Positions 1 to 6,019 of a stretch of 7,137 nt of DNA are shown in pieces; position 1 is the stretch's first letter; each line of letters opens with the position of its first letter. The position numbers and the translations under genes are program-made. The stretch spans positions 1 to 7,137 of the forward strand of contig CALJPJ010000180.1 in assembly GCA_937980625.1 (NCBI GenBank), given 5' to 3'. The notes beneath the pieces were generated by a model, which was not told where the DNA came from, did not search any database, and worked only from the letters and a program-made list of their open reading frames with translations. Origin of the DNA: an uncultured Bdellovibrionales bacterium. GTDB lineage: Bacteria > Bdellovibrionota > Bdellovibrionia > Bdellovibrionales > UBA1609.

Positions 1-1
1 A

Positions 2-544
2 ATTAAAAAAACTATTCCATCCAATCTCATTGACAATAAAACAAAGTACTTTATTAACCCAACAGGCCAATTTATTATTGGTGGCCCTAACGGAGATTGT
101 GGTTTAACAGGTCGCAAAATTATTGTAGATACCTATGGTGGACATGGAGCCCACGGTGGTGGTGCATTTTCAGGTAAAGACTCCTCAAAAGTGGATCGAT
201 CGGCGGCTTATGCATGTCGGCACGTAGCTAAAAATATTGTAGCTGCTGGTTTAGCCGAAAAATGTTTGGTGCAAGCTTCCTATGCTATAGGTGTAGCTGA
301 CCCAGTGAGCTTAATGATTGAAGATTATGGTACAAGTAAAATTGGTGGAGAGCTTCTTACACAAGCCGTAAAAGAGATTTGGAGCCTAAAACCTGCAGAT
401 ATTATTAGCCAATTTAAGTTACTAGACCCTAGATTTACTCAAACAGCAGCTTATGGCCATTTTGGTCGATCTGGCGCTGAATTTACTTGGGAAGCAACTG
501 ATAAAATTGATGCGCTAAAAGATGTAGTTAAAACTCTTTCTTAA
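2..544 (+). CDS. metK: S-adenosylmethionine synthetase, C-terminal part (5' end outside window)
   Basis: This is the last 180 codons of methionine adenosyltransferase, which makes S-adenosylmethionine from methionine and ATP in the cytoplasm. The frame is open from base 2 to the TAA at 542-544, so the gene enters from the left. The fragment is a little under half of the usual length of about 385 residues. It carries the hallmark C-terminal blocks: a GGPNGDCGLTGRKIIVDTYG segment near fragment residues 28-47, followed by the glycine-rich GGHGAHGGGAFSGKD loop and KVDRSAAYA. In the family these supply the lysines and aspartate that bind ATP phosphates, metal and potassium. The GTG at 191 inside KVDRS is not a start, because conserved MetK sequence continues upstream of it. 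lepA begins 18 nt after the stop on the same strand, so the two may be co-transcribed. Identification is very secure. Confidence 0.97.
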   Translation: MKKTIPSNLIDNKTKYFINPTGQFIIGGPNGDCGLTGRKIIVDTYGGHGAHGGGAFSGKDSSKVDRSAAYACRHVAKNIVAAGLAEKCLVQASYAIGVADPVSLMIEDYGTSKIGGELLTQAVKEIWSLKPADIISQFKLLDPRFTQTAAYGHFGRSGAEFTWEATDKIDALKDVVKTLS

Positions 545-562
545 GGTTACACTAAAAAACAT

Positions 563-2374
563 ATGAAGCCAGAATACATCAGGAATTTTTCCATCATAGC
601 TCATATTGACCATGGTAAATCTACTTTGGCCGATGGACTATTACGTCAAACTGGGGCATTGAGTTTGCGCGAAGAAAAAGATCAGTTTTTAGATAATATG
701 GATATTGAGCGTGAGCGAGGTATTACAATTAAGGCGCAAACTGTGCGTTTAATTTATAAAGCTGATGATGGTAATGAGTATCAAATTAATTTAATTGATA
801 CTCCCGGACATGTAGATTTCTCTTATGAAGTTTCAAGGTCACTAGCTGCCTGCGAAGGTGCCATCCTAGTTGTTGACGCTGCTCAGGGGGTAGAAGCACA
901 AACCTTAGCAAATGTTTACTTGGCTTTAGACAACGACTTAGAAATTATTCCCGTTCTTAATAAAATAGATTTGCCTGCTGCCGACCCTGAAGGGGTAAAG
1001 CAACAGATTGAAGATAGTATAGGTTTAGACGCTAGTGATGCTATTTTAGCTAGTGCTAAAGAAAAAAAAGGCATTAAAGAAATTCTTGAGGCTGTGGTTA
1101 ATTTAGTTCCACCACCTGTAGCAGATCGCGAAGCTCCACTAAGAGCTTTAATTTTTGATTCTTGGTTTGATGTTTATCAAGGTGTTGTAGTTTTATGTCG
1201 TGTTGTTGATGGAACTTTAAAAAAAGGGGATCGCATTAAGTTTTTATCAACTGATAAAGATTATGATGTTTTAAAGCTTGGAGTTTATTCTCCTTTTGAA
1301 GAAGATTTAAAAGAGTTAAAAGCAGGTGAAGTTGGTTATATTATTTGTGGTATAAAAGATATTCGTGATGTAAATGTTGGTGATACATTAACTCATGTTA
1401 AAAAGCATGGCAAAGTGCAAGCCACAGAGTCTTTGGGTGGTTTTAAAAAAGTGGTTCCCATGGTCTTTTCTGGAATTTTTCCAGTAATTTCTTCTGATTA
1501 TGAATTATTAAAAGAAGCCATGGAAAAGCTTGTTTTAAACGATGCTAGCTTAACTTATGAGCCCGAAAAATCCGCTGCCCTCGGCTTTGGTTACAGGTGT
1601 GGGTTTCTAGGCTTATTACATATGGAAATTGTCAGAGAGCGTTTGGAGAGAGAGTTTAACTTAAACTTAATTTCAACAGCACCAACAGTTGTTTATGAAA
1701 TCATTAAAACAAATGGTGAAAAGTTTAAATTAGAAAACCCATCTGAACTCCCTGATCCATCACAAATTGAAACCATTAATGAGCCATATGCAAAGTTAAC
1801 TATTCATACTCCTTCTGAGTATATTGGTGGTTTATTAAAACTGTGTGAGGATCGTAGAGGTCAGCAAGAAAGAATGGACTATATATCTGATTCTAAAGTA
1901 ATTATTGAATATAAAATTCCATTAAATGAAATGGTGATGGATTTTTATGATAAATTAAAATCTAAATCAAAAGGTTATGCTTCTATGGAGTATGATGTGA
2001 TTGGTTATGAGCCGGGTAAGTTAGTAAAAATGGATCTACTAATTAATAGTGAGCCAGTAGATGCACTGTCAGTGATTGTTCATAAAGATAAAGCCGTATC
2101 TAAGGGGCGACAGTTAACTAAAAAGCTAAAAGAGTTAATTCCTCGTCAGCAATTTCAAGTTAATTTACAAGCAGCTATTGGAGCAAAAATTATTTCTAGA
2201 GAGACTCTAGGAGCACTTAGAAAAGATGTAACAGCGAAGTGTTATGGCGGTGATATTACTCGTAAAAGAAAACTATTAGAAAGACAAAAAGAAGGTAAAA
2301 AGCGTATGAAGTCTATTGGAAGAGTAGACGTGCCTCAGGAGGCTTTTTTGGCTATACTTAAGGTGGAGGATTAA
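563..2374 (+). CDS. lepA: Elongation factor 4 (LepA), ribosomal back-translocase GTPase
   Basis: Complete 603-residue EF4/LepA, close to the usual length of about 600. The family is a translational GTPase that acts on the ribosome, described as promoting back-translocation or assisting ribosome function under stress. All GTPase motifs are present: G1 AHIDHGKST at 13-21, G2 RERGITIK at 50-57, G3 DTPGHVDF at 79-86, G4 NKID at 133-136, and SAK (G5) at 164-166. The LepA-specific C-terminal region is also intact, including YGGDITRKRK and the basic KEGKKRMK stretch in the last 50 residues, which separates it from EF-G. The ATG at 563 gives the standard MKPEYIRNFSIIAHIDHGKS N-terminus. It has no strong Shine-Dalgarno sequence nearby; the AAGG at 543-546 is rather distant. 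The stop codon directly abuts the ATG of lepB, the common lepA-lepB arrangement, indicating one transcript. Confidence 0.98.
   Translation: MKPEYIRNFSIIAHIDHGKSTLADGLLRQTGALSLREEKDQFLDNMDIERERGITIKAQTVRLIYKADDGNEYQINLIDTPGHVDFSYEVSRSLAACEGAILVVDAAQGVEAQTLANVYLALDNDLEIIPVLNKIDLPAADPEGVKQQIEDSIGLDASDAILASAKEKKGIKEILEAVVNLVPPPVADREAPLRALIFDSWFDVYQGVVVLCRVVDGTLKKGDRIKFLSTDKDYDVLKLGVYSPFEEDLKELKAGEVGYIICGIKDIRDVNVGDTLTHVKKHGKVQATESLGGFKKVVPMVFSGIFPVISSDYELLKEAMEKLVLNDASLTYEPEKSAALGFGYRCGFLGLLHMEIVRERLEREFNLNLISTAPTVVYEIIKTNGEKFKLENPSELPDPSQIETINEPYAKLTIHTPSEYIGGLLKLCEDRRGQQERMDYISDSKVIIEYKIPLNEMVMDFYDKLKSKSKGYASMEYDVIGYEPGKLVKMDLLINSEPVDALSVIVHKDKAVSKGRQLTKKLKELIPRQQFQVNLQAAIGAKIISRETLGALRKDVTAKCYGGDITRKRKLLERQKEGKKRMKSIGRVDVPQEAFLAILKVED
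2361..2369 (+). promoter_or_regulatory. Ribosome binding site of lepB
   Basis: AGGTGGAGG lies inside the last codons of lepA. Its GGAGG core (2365-2369) ends five bases before the ATG at 2375. It is the strongest Shine-Dalgarno match I saw in the window, and it fixes the lepB start immediately after the lepA TAA. Confidence 0.8.
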
Positions 2375-3115
2375 ATGTTTAATAAAAAATATTGGACTGA
2401 AGGTGTTGGTTCTTATGCCATTGCGATTTTAGTGGCTTTAACAATTAGGTGGGCTTTTATGGAAGCTTATGTCATTCCGTCAGGGAGTATGTTACCGACA
2501 TTGTTAGTAAATGATCATATTTTTGTAAATAAAATGGTTTATGGTGTTAGAGTTCCTTTTACTGAAAAGTGGCTGTATAAATCTGGAGATCCGCAGCGCG
2601 GTGAAGTGATTGTTTTTAAATATCCTGAAAATGAAAAAATATTCTATATTAAACGTGTAGTTGGTGTGCCTGGAGATCGAATTTTTTACGAAAATGGAAA
2701 GCTTTACATTAACGATAAGTTGGTGCAAAGAGGGGAGCCTACAGACTTAAAAGATGAGTTTAATTGGTTGCGTGATAAAGACTTACCTCAGTTTTTAAGT
2801 AAAAAAGATTTAGCCCATTGGCAAGAGCAATTAGGTGAACAAAAATACAGTACTTTATTAATTAAAAATAGTCCGGCGCGAACTTTTGGTCCTTACCAAG
2901 TGCCGCAAGATAGTTATTTTGTGATGGGAGACAATAGAGACAACTCAAAAGATAGTCGCCTATGGAGCCCAGATAAAACTTTTGTCCCTAGAGATAATCT
3001 AATTGGTCGTGCTATGTTTGTATGGTTAAGCTGTGATGAAACTCTCCCTGTGGTCACTTTTTTGTGTAACCCACTTACCGTACGTGTAAAACGCTTTTTA
3101 CATAGTGTGCATTAG
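2375..3115 (+). CDS. lepB: Signal peptidase I (intact copy)
   Basis: A 246-residue type I signal peptidase, the inner-membrane serine protease that removes signal peptides from exported preproteins on the periplasmic side. A single N-terminal membrane segment spans roughly residues 12-29. The catalytic nucleophile box IPSGSMLPT follows, with Ser38 as the predicted nucleophile. The general-base lysine is Lys93 in YIKRVVGVPGD, and the conserved GDNRDNSKDSR box lies at 185-195. It therefore has the complete Ser/Lys dyad of the S26 family. It has one transmembrane segment, shorter than E. coli LepB (two segments, about 324 residues) but normal for many bacteria. The start is fixed by a strong ribosome binding site and by direct abutment to lepA. 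Its TAG stop shares its last base with the GTG start of a second lepB-like gene. Confidence 0.97.
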   Translation: MFNKKYWTEGVGSYAIAILVALTIRWAFMEAYVIPSGSMLPTLLVNDHIFVNKMVYGVRVPFTEKWLYKSGDPQRGEVIVFKYPENEKIFYIKRVVGVPGDRIFYENGKLYINDKLVQRGEPTDLKDEFNWLRDKDLPQFLSKKDLAHWQEQLGEQKYSTLLIKNSPARTFGPYQVPQDSYFVMGDNRDNSKDSRLWSPDKTFVPRDNLIGRAMFVWLSCDETLPVVTFLCNPLTVRVKRFLHSVH

Positions 3116-3834
3116 TGAAAGAGCTACTTAAAAACCTTTTTTCTTTTTGGGGTTTATTATTTTTAATTCTTTGTACGCGGTGGATTGCTTTTGAGCCGTT
3201 TGTTATTCCATCGGGGAGTATGATTCCCTCATTGCTAGTTCACGATCATATTATAGTTAAAAAATAGGCTTATGGATTGAGGCTCCCTTTTACTCAAAGC
3301 TGGTTAACAGATATTTCATTGCCTGAACGTGGTGATGTTATTGTTTTTAAAAAGCCTAAAGACAGTTACTTTATGATTAAGCGAGTCATTGGTTTGCCAG
3401 GTGATGAAATACTAATGAGTTCTGATGGTGCAATTCGTGTGAATGGTAAAGATATTACTAGAACTAAGTTTGCATCTGATAAGCTTCAATCTCAAGATAG
3501 TCCTTATTATAAAGTTGATAATATAGACTTAGAATCAGTTGCCTCTGATATGGAATTTTATGAGCAAACAATGGGTAAAAATACATTTTTAAGCATGTTC
3601 AGAAGCTCTATGGATCATGGTGAGTTTGAAGCATTAGTTCCTCCTGGGCATGTATTTGTTATGGGAGATAACAGAGATAACTCATTAGACAGCCGCTTTT
3701 GGGGGCCAGTACCAAAAGAGTTATTTATTGGTGAAGCAAGCCATATTTGGTTAAGTTGCCAGAGCACAATTTTAAGCCGAATTTGTAAGCCTAATACTAT
3801 ACGCTGGGATCGATTTTTTCATAAAATTCAATAG
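3115..3834 (+). pseudogene. lepB: Second signal peptidase I paralogue, interrupted by an in-frame amber codon
   Basis: A divergent tandem copy of signal peptidase I, 240 codons including the natural stop. The only possible upstream start is the GTG at 3115, which overlaps the previous TAG by one base. The N-terminus has a hydrophobic segment (about residues 8-26), then IPSGSMIPS with predicted nucleophile Ser35. Codon 51 is TAG (3265-3267), aligned with Met54 of the neighbouring lepB in the conserved stretch DHIxVxK-x-xYGxRxPF. After it the frame continues without further damage: catalytic Lys89 in MIKRVIGLPGD, then GDNRDNSLDSR at 184-194, ending at 3834. Without readthrough the products would be a 50-residue peptide with only the serine and, at best, a 185-residue piece restarting at TTG 3277 with only the lysine. 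Neither would be an active peptidase. A recent pseudogene, stop readthrough, or a sequencing error are all possible. Confidence 0.85.
3265..3267 (+). other. In-frame TAG inside the second lepB
   Basis: The codons before it read DHIIVKK and those after read AYGLRLPF, matching DHIFVNK-M-VYGVRVPF in the intact upstream copy. Only the one codon is abnormal, and the frame is the same on both sides. A single T-to-A change from TTG (Leu) would explain it, since signal peptidases usually carry a hydrophobic residue here. TAG also ends the intact lepB, this gene itself and pyrB, so a genome-wide reassignment of TAG is unlikely. Confidence 0.9.
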
Positions 3835-3861
3835 GGTCTGTTGATGCTGCCTTTAATCATA

Positions 3862-4005
3862 TTATACCACTCCACTAAATAATTCCCTAAACTCTAAGCG
3901 TATTTAAATCATAATGTGCTCAAACAGCTCCCTGCGGGAGAACTCCGCGCATTACAATTTAAATACGCTTAGAGTTTAGGGAATTATTTAGTGGAGTTGG
4001 TATAA
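3862..4005. repeat. 144-nt long palindromic fold-back element (MITE-like or giant hairpin)
   Basis: The left arm 3862-3909 and right arm 3957-4005 are inverted copies of each other. 40 bp pair perfectly (3870-3909 with 3957-3996), then 8 more outer bp follow after a single extra T in the right arm. The outer ends read TTATACCA and TGGTATAA. Inside, after two mismatched positions, a further 8 bp can pair (3912-3919 with 3947-3954, one G-T wobble). The tip 3920-3946 is GC-rich and holds a small CTCCC-TGC-GGGAG hairpin (3928-3940). The element sits between converging genes. It encodes nothing, and no transposase is nearby. Near-perfect arms suggest either a mobile palindromic repeat of recent arrival or a structure kept by selection, perhaps as a two-way transcription barrier. 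The inverted structure is certain; its nature is not. Confidence 0.9.
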
Positions 4006-4133
4006 ACTTTAATTTCAGCTTATTTTTAAATTGATATTGAATCTTGTGTATTCTCGATATGGCTTTGGCCAATAATAATTTTTTTGTATATGATCCTTAT
4101 ATCAATATATCAATTTTAAAAAATTATTACAGG
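4006..4133. other. AT-rich convergent intergenic remainder
   Basis: No coding sequence was recognised between the fold-back element and the end of the yadH-like gene. The stretch is very AT-rich and contains short inverted repeats: 4028-4037 with 4107-4116 (10 bp), and 4074-4084 with 4118-4128 (11 bp). It probably contains transcription ends for the operons approaching from both sides. Confidence 0.5.
4060..4128. terminator. Possible weak terminator region between convergent operons
   Basis: On the plus strand a small TGGC-TTTG-GCCA hairpin (4060-4071) is followed seven bases later by a run of seven T (4079-4085). On the minus strand, just past the yadH stop, an 11-bp AT-only inverted repeat (arms 4118-4128 and 4074-4084, 33-nt loop) begins with a TTTTTT run. 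Neither is a strong textbook terminator, because the stems are short or purely A/T. The position, between the ends of converging genes, is the main support. Confidence 0.3.
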
Positions 4134-4895
4134 CTAATTTTTTAGTTTGTAGCCTGATTTGAAGACCCATCTTATTGCTAGGATTGATGTTAATAATATA
4201 CAGCCTATAATTAACAGGCTAACTTCTAAGCTGACATCAGACTTTCCGTAAAAACTCCATCTAAAACCACTAATTAAATAAACCACTGGGTTTAACATAG
4301 ATACTTTTTGCCAAAATGGAGGAAGCATACTTATTGAGTAGAAGCTGCCACCTAAAAAAGTAAGTGGTGTTATTACTAGTAAGGGAACAATTTGTAGTTG
4401 TTCAAAATTGTTGGCCCAAATTCCAATTAAAAACCCAAACAAACTAAAAGTGATTGAAGTGAGTACTAAAAAAAATACCATCCAAAAGGGATGCTCAACA
4501 TATACATCCACAAAAAAGTGGGCAGTAATAAATATAAGTACGCCGAGTATGATGGCTTTACTGGCAGCAGCGCCCACATAGCCCATAATGATTTCAACAT
4601 AAGATAGGGGAGCTGAGAGTATTTCAAAAATAGTACCTGTAAACTTAGGAAAATAAATACCAAAAGCAGCATTTGAAATACTTTGAGTGAGTACTGAAAG
4701 CATAATCAGGCCAGGAACAATAAAGGTTCCGTATTCAACACCGTCTACTTCTTTCATTCTTGAGCCAATCGCTGAGCCAAAAACAATAAAGTAAAGCGAT
4801 GTGGCAATAACAGGAGAGGCAATACTTTGCCCTAATGTTCGCCACATTCGAGCCATTTCAAATAAATAAATTGATTGAACACCACGTAAATTCAT
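4134..4895 (-). CDS. yadH: ABC-2 type transporter permease, YadH-like
   Basis: A 253-residue inner-membrane permease of the ABC-2 family, matching the length of E. coli YadH (about 256) and its pattern along the whole protein. An early ATSLYFIVFGSAIGSR segment lies at about 31-46, followed by GTFIVPGLIMLSVLTQ, an EILSAPLS cytoplasmic loop, and the diagnostic C-terminal LPPFWQKVSMLNPVVYLISG (191-210) leading to FRWSFYG. About six hydrophobic stretches are visible. It should form the membrane channel of an exporter with the adjacent ATPase. The substrate is not known from sequence; related ABC-2 systems move drugs, lipids or polysaccharides. The ATG at 4893-4895 overlaps the ATPase stop as ATGA, implying translational coupling in one operon. 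Confidence 0.9.
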   Translation of the reverse strand: MNLRGVQSIYLFEMARMWRTLGQSIASPVIATSLYFIVFGSAIGSRMKEVDGVEYGTFIVPGLIMLSVLTQSISNAAFGIYFPKFTGTIFEILSAPLSYVEIIMGYVGAAASKAIILGVLIFITAHFFVDVYVEHPFWMVFFLVLTSITFSLFGFLIGIWANNFEQLQIVPLLVITPLTFLGGSFYSISMLPPFWQKVSMLNPVVYLISGFRWSFYGKSDVSLEVSLLIIGCILLTSILAIRWVFKSGYKLKN

Positions 4896-5803
4896 TTTTT
4901 CACTAACTCCACGAAAATTTCTTCCAAAGAACTCTCATGAGTTTGTAAGTCAGAAATTTCAATATTTTCAATCTTTAAAAGTTCAAAGAGTTTATATATT
5001 TTATGTGATTCACTTGTCTCATATTTATAAATTAAATCATTGCCCTCAATTTTTAAGTTATAACTTGCGAGGGAGGAAGGAATTGCAGATAGGGGGGGTG
5101 TTAAGCTAAGTCGAATCTCTTTATTGCTCATTTTTTTCATAAGTTTGTTTTTTTCTTCAATGAGAATAATTTTTCCAGAGCTAATGACTCCAACTCGGTC
5201 AGCCATTTCTTCGGCCTCTTCAATGTAATGAGTTGTTAAAATAATTGTGACCCCTGTCTCTTTAAGTTCACGCACTTGCTGCCACATACCTTTTCGAAGC
5301 TCCACATCAACGCCGGCAGTGGGTTCATCTAAAAATAAAACTCTTGGTTCATGGGACAGAGCTTTGGCTATCATGACTCGTCTTTTCATGCCGCCTGATA
5401 AAGTCATTAGTTTATTGTCTTTTTTATCCCACAATGACAACTGTTTAAGAATTTTTTCAATATAATTTGGGTCGGGCGACTTTCCAAATAATCCACGGCT
5501 AAATGAGACTGTTTTCCAAACAGTTTCGAAAGCATCAGTGGTGAGCTCTTGTGGCACAAGGCCAATGAGGCTTCTTGTTGCCCGGTAATCTTTAATAATA
5601 TCAAAACCATTCACAGTGATATGTCCTGAGCTGGGAGTTGTGAGCCCGCATATGGTTTTGATTAAAGTGGTTTTACCAGCTCCATTTGGTCCTAAAAGAG
5701 CAAAAATTTCGCCTTTTTGGATGTCAAAATTAATATTATATAAGGCTTGAAATCCTCCGGTGTACACCTTGTCAATATTCGAAATAGTGATCATTGCATT
5801 CAT
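4892..5803 (-). CDS. yadG: ABC transporter ATP-binding protein, YadG-like
   Basis: A 303-residue ATPase that should power the neighbouring ABC-2 permease at the cytoplasmic face of the inner membrane. Motifs in order: Walker A GPNGAGKTT (38-46), Q-loop VPQE with Gln85, signature LSGGMKRR (135-142), Walker B VLFLDEPTAG (155-164, catalytic Glu160), D-loop near Val165-Asp166, and H-loop TTHY with His192. A C-terminal extension of about 90 residues ends in SSLEEIFVELVKK, typical of export ATPases of the YadG/CcmA/DrrA type; E. coli YadG is about 308 residues. The start is uncertain between the ATG at 5803 and another three codons later at 5794; neither has an evident Shine-Dalgarno sequence. The first is preferred for completeness. 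A run of seven G at 5092-5098 lies in the gene, but the frame is intact across it. Transported substrate unknown. Confidence 0.93.
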   Translation of the reverse strand: MNAMITISNIDKVYTGGFQALYNINFDIQKGEIFALLGPNGAGKTTLIKTICGLTTPSSGHITVNGFDIIKDYRATRSLIGLVPQELTTDAFETVWKTVSFSRGLFGKSPDPNYIEKILKQLSLWDKKDNKLMTLSGGMKRRVMIAKALSHEPRVLFLDEPTAGVDVELRKGMWQQVRELKETGVTIILTTHYIEEAEEMADRVGVISSGKIILIEEKNKLMKKMSNKEIRLSLTPPLSAIPSSLASYNLKIEGNDLIYKYETSESHKIYKLFELLKIENIEISDLQTHESSLEEIFVELVKK

Positions 5804-5813
5804 ATGGTTTGTG

Positions 5814-5819
5814 AGTATA
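5814..5819 (-). promoter_or_regulatory. Candidate -10 box for the yadGH operon
   Basis: On the minus strand this reads TATACT, five of six matches to TATAAT, only 10 bases before the ATG at 5803. Transcription would start a few bases before that ATG, giving an almost leaderless message. That would fit the absence of a Shine-Dalgarno sequence. No good -35 hexamer is seen at the expected distance, so the call is weak. Confidence 0.3.
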
Positions 5820-5861
5820 GCCGAAGGGACACTGTAGGGGTAGAAACTCTTTAAAGTTGTT

Positions 5862-5870
5862 TGGTATAAA
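5862..5870 (+). promoter_or_regulatory. Candidate extended -10 promoter for pyrB-carA
   Basis: TGGTATAAA has the extended -10 form TGn followed by TATAAA (five of six matches to TATAAT). It lies in the divergent gap between yadG and pyrB, pointing toward pyrB. A start around 5877 would give an untranslated leader of roughly 140 nt before the preferred pyrB start, long enough for leader-based control. No clear -35 hexamer is visible, which extended -10 promoters tolerate. Confidence 0.35.
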
Positions 5871-5940
5871 GTTTTTGATAACGCAACCCCTCTATTGCTT
5901 TTATTTTTAGGGCCATAAGCTTGTAGAATTGCTTATGCCT

Positions 5941-5944
5941 GGAG
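5941..5944 (+). promoter_or_regulatory. Shine-Dalgarno of the putative pyrB leader ORF
   Basis: GGAG lies six bases before the ATG at 5951. It is the only well-spaced ribosome binding site between the yadG start and pyrB, and it serves the short leader frame rather than any in-frame pyrB start. Confidence 0.45.
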
Positions 5945-5950
5945 CAAAAA

Positions 5951-6019
5951 ATGGAATTGTTACTTTTTATTGGATTTCTCTCGACAAGGTCCAATACCCT
6001 AACTATAGTTTTTTTTTAA
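5951..6019 (+). CDS. Putative 22-residue leader peptide upstream of pyrB
   Basis: A short frame of 22 codons with a properly spaced GGAG. Its TAA stop (6017-6019) shares its A with the preferred pyrB ATG, making TAATG, a typical coupling junction. The peptide is hydrophobic (MELLLFIGF at its start, IVFF at its end). The last sense codons are GTT TTT TTT within a run of nine T. A hairpin can form inside the frame. E. coli pyrBI is controlled by a translated leader (pyrL) and UTP-sensitive pausing, so a leader ORF here is biologically plausible. It shows no visible similarity to PyrL, and a 22-codon frame can occur by chance. The alternative is that this stretch is simply an N-terminal extension region of pyrB in another frame. 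Confidence 0.35.
   Translation: MELLLFIGFLSTRSNTLTIVFF
5969..5995 (+). promoter_or_regulatory. Hairpin within the pyrB leader
   Basis: ATTGGA (5969-5974) pairs with TCCAAT (5990-5995). Two G-U pairs and one U-A pair extend the stem inward to 9 bp (5969-5977 with 5987-5995), around a 9-nt loop. A run of nine T starts 13 nt after the stem. That spacing is too long for a simple intrinsic terminator but could suit a pause or an alternative fold. Confidence 0.35.

Noticed and set aside
191..544. GTG at 191 as the start of a separate 117-residue protein
   Set aside because: The frame is open to the window edge and the upstream translation is conserved MetK sequence, so this is an internal Val codon of metK.
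2504..2728. Minus-strand 74-codon frame inside lepB
   Set aside because: It lies entirely antisense to conserved signal peptidase sequence, resembles no family I know, and has no neighbouring signals.
3265..3267. Genome-wide reassignment of TAG to an amino acid
   Set aside because: TAG also ends the first lepB, the second lepB and pyrB at their family-normal ends, so TAG works as a normal stop here.
3862..4005. Integron attC site or CRISPR repeat
   Set aside because: There are no recognisable core sites of attC type at the arm ends, no integrase, no spaced direct repeats, and the pairing is much more perfect than in attC sites.
4466..4672. Minus-strand 68-codon frame within the permease gene
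   Set aside because: It is an out-of-frame shadow of the yadH-like gene; its hydrophobicity reflects the T-rich codons of membrane segments.
5092..5098. Run of seven G as a possible frameshift or phase-variation tract in the ATPase gene
   Set aside because: The reading frame is intact across it and the C-terminal family pattern continues; the tract is short and encodes a plausible Thr-Pro-Pro segment.
5247..5610. Plus- and minus-strand short frames within the ATPase gene
   Set aside because: Both overlap the conserved ABC ATPase core in other frames and show no domain pattern.
5836..5891. AGGGGT / ACCCCT inverted pair in the yadG-pyrB gap as an operator
   Set aside because: Only 6 bp per half with a 44-nt spacing; such pairs are expected by chance and no regulator is suggested by context.
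5929..6018. 30-residue N-terminal extension of PyrB starting at TTG 5929 or ATG 5935
   Set aside because: It makes the protein longer than the family norm, has no ribosome binding site, and does not resemble ATCase N-termini; ATG 6019 gives the expected length and catalytic-residue spacing.
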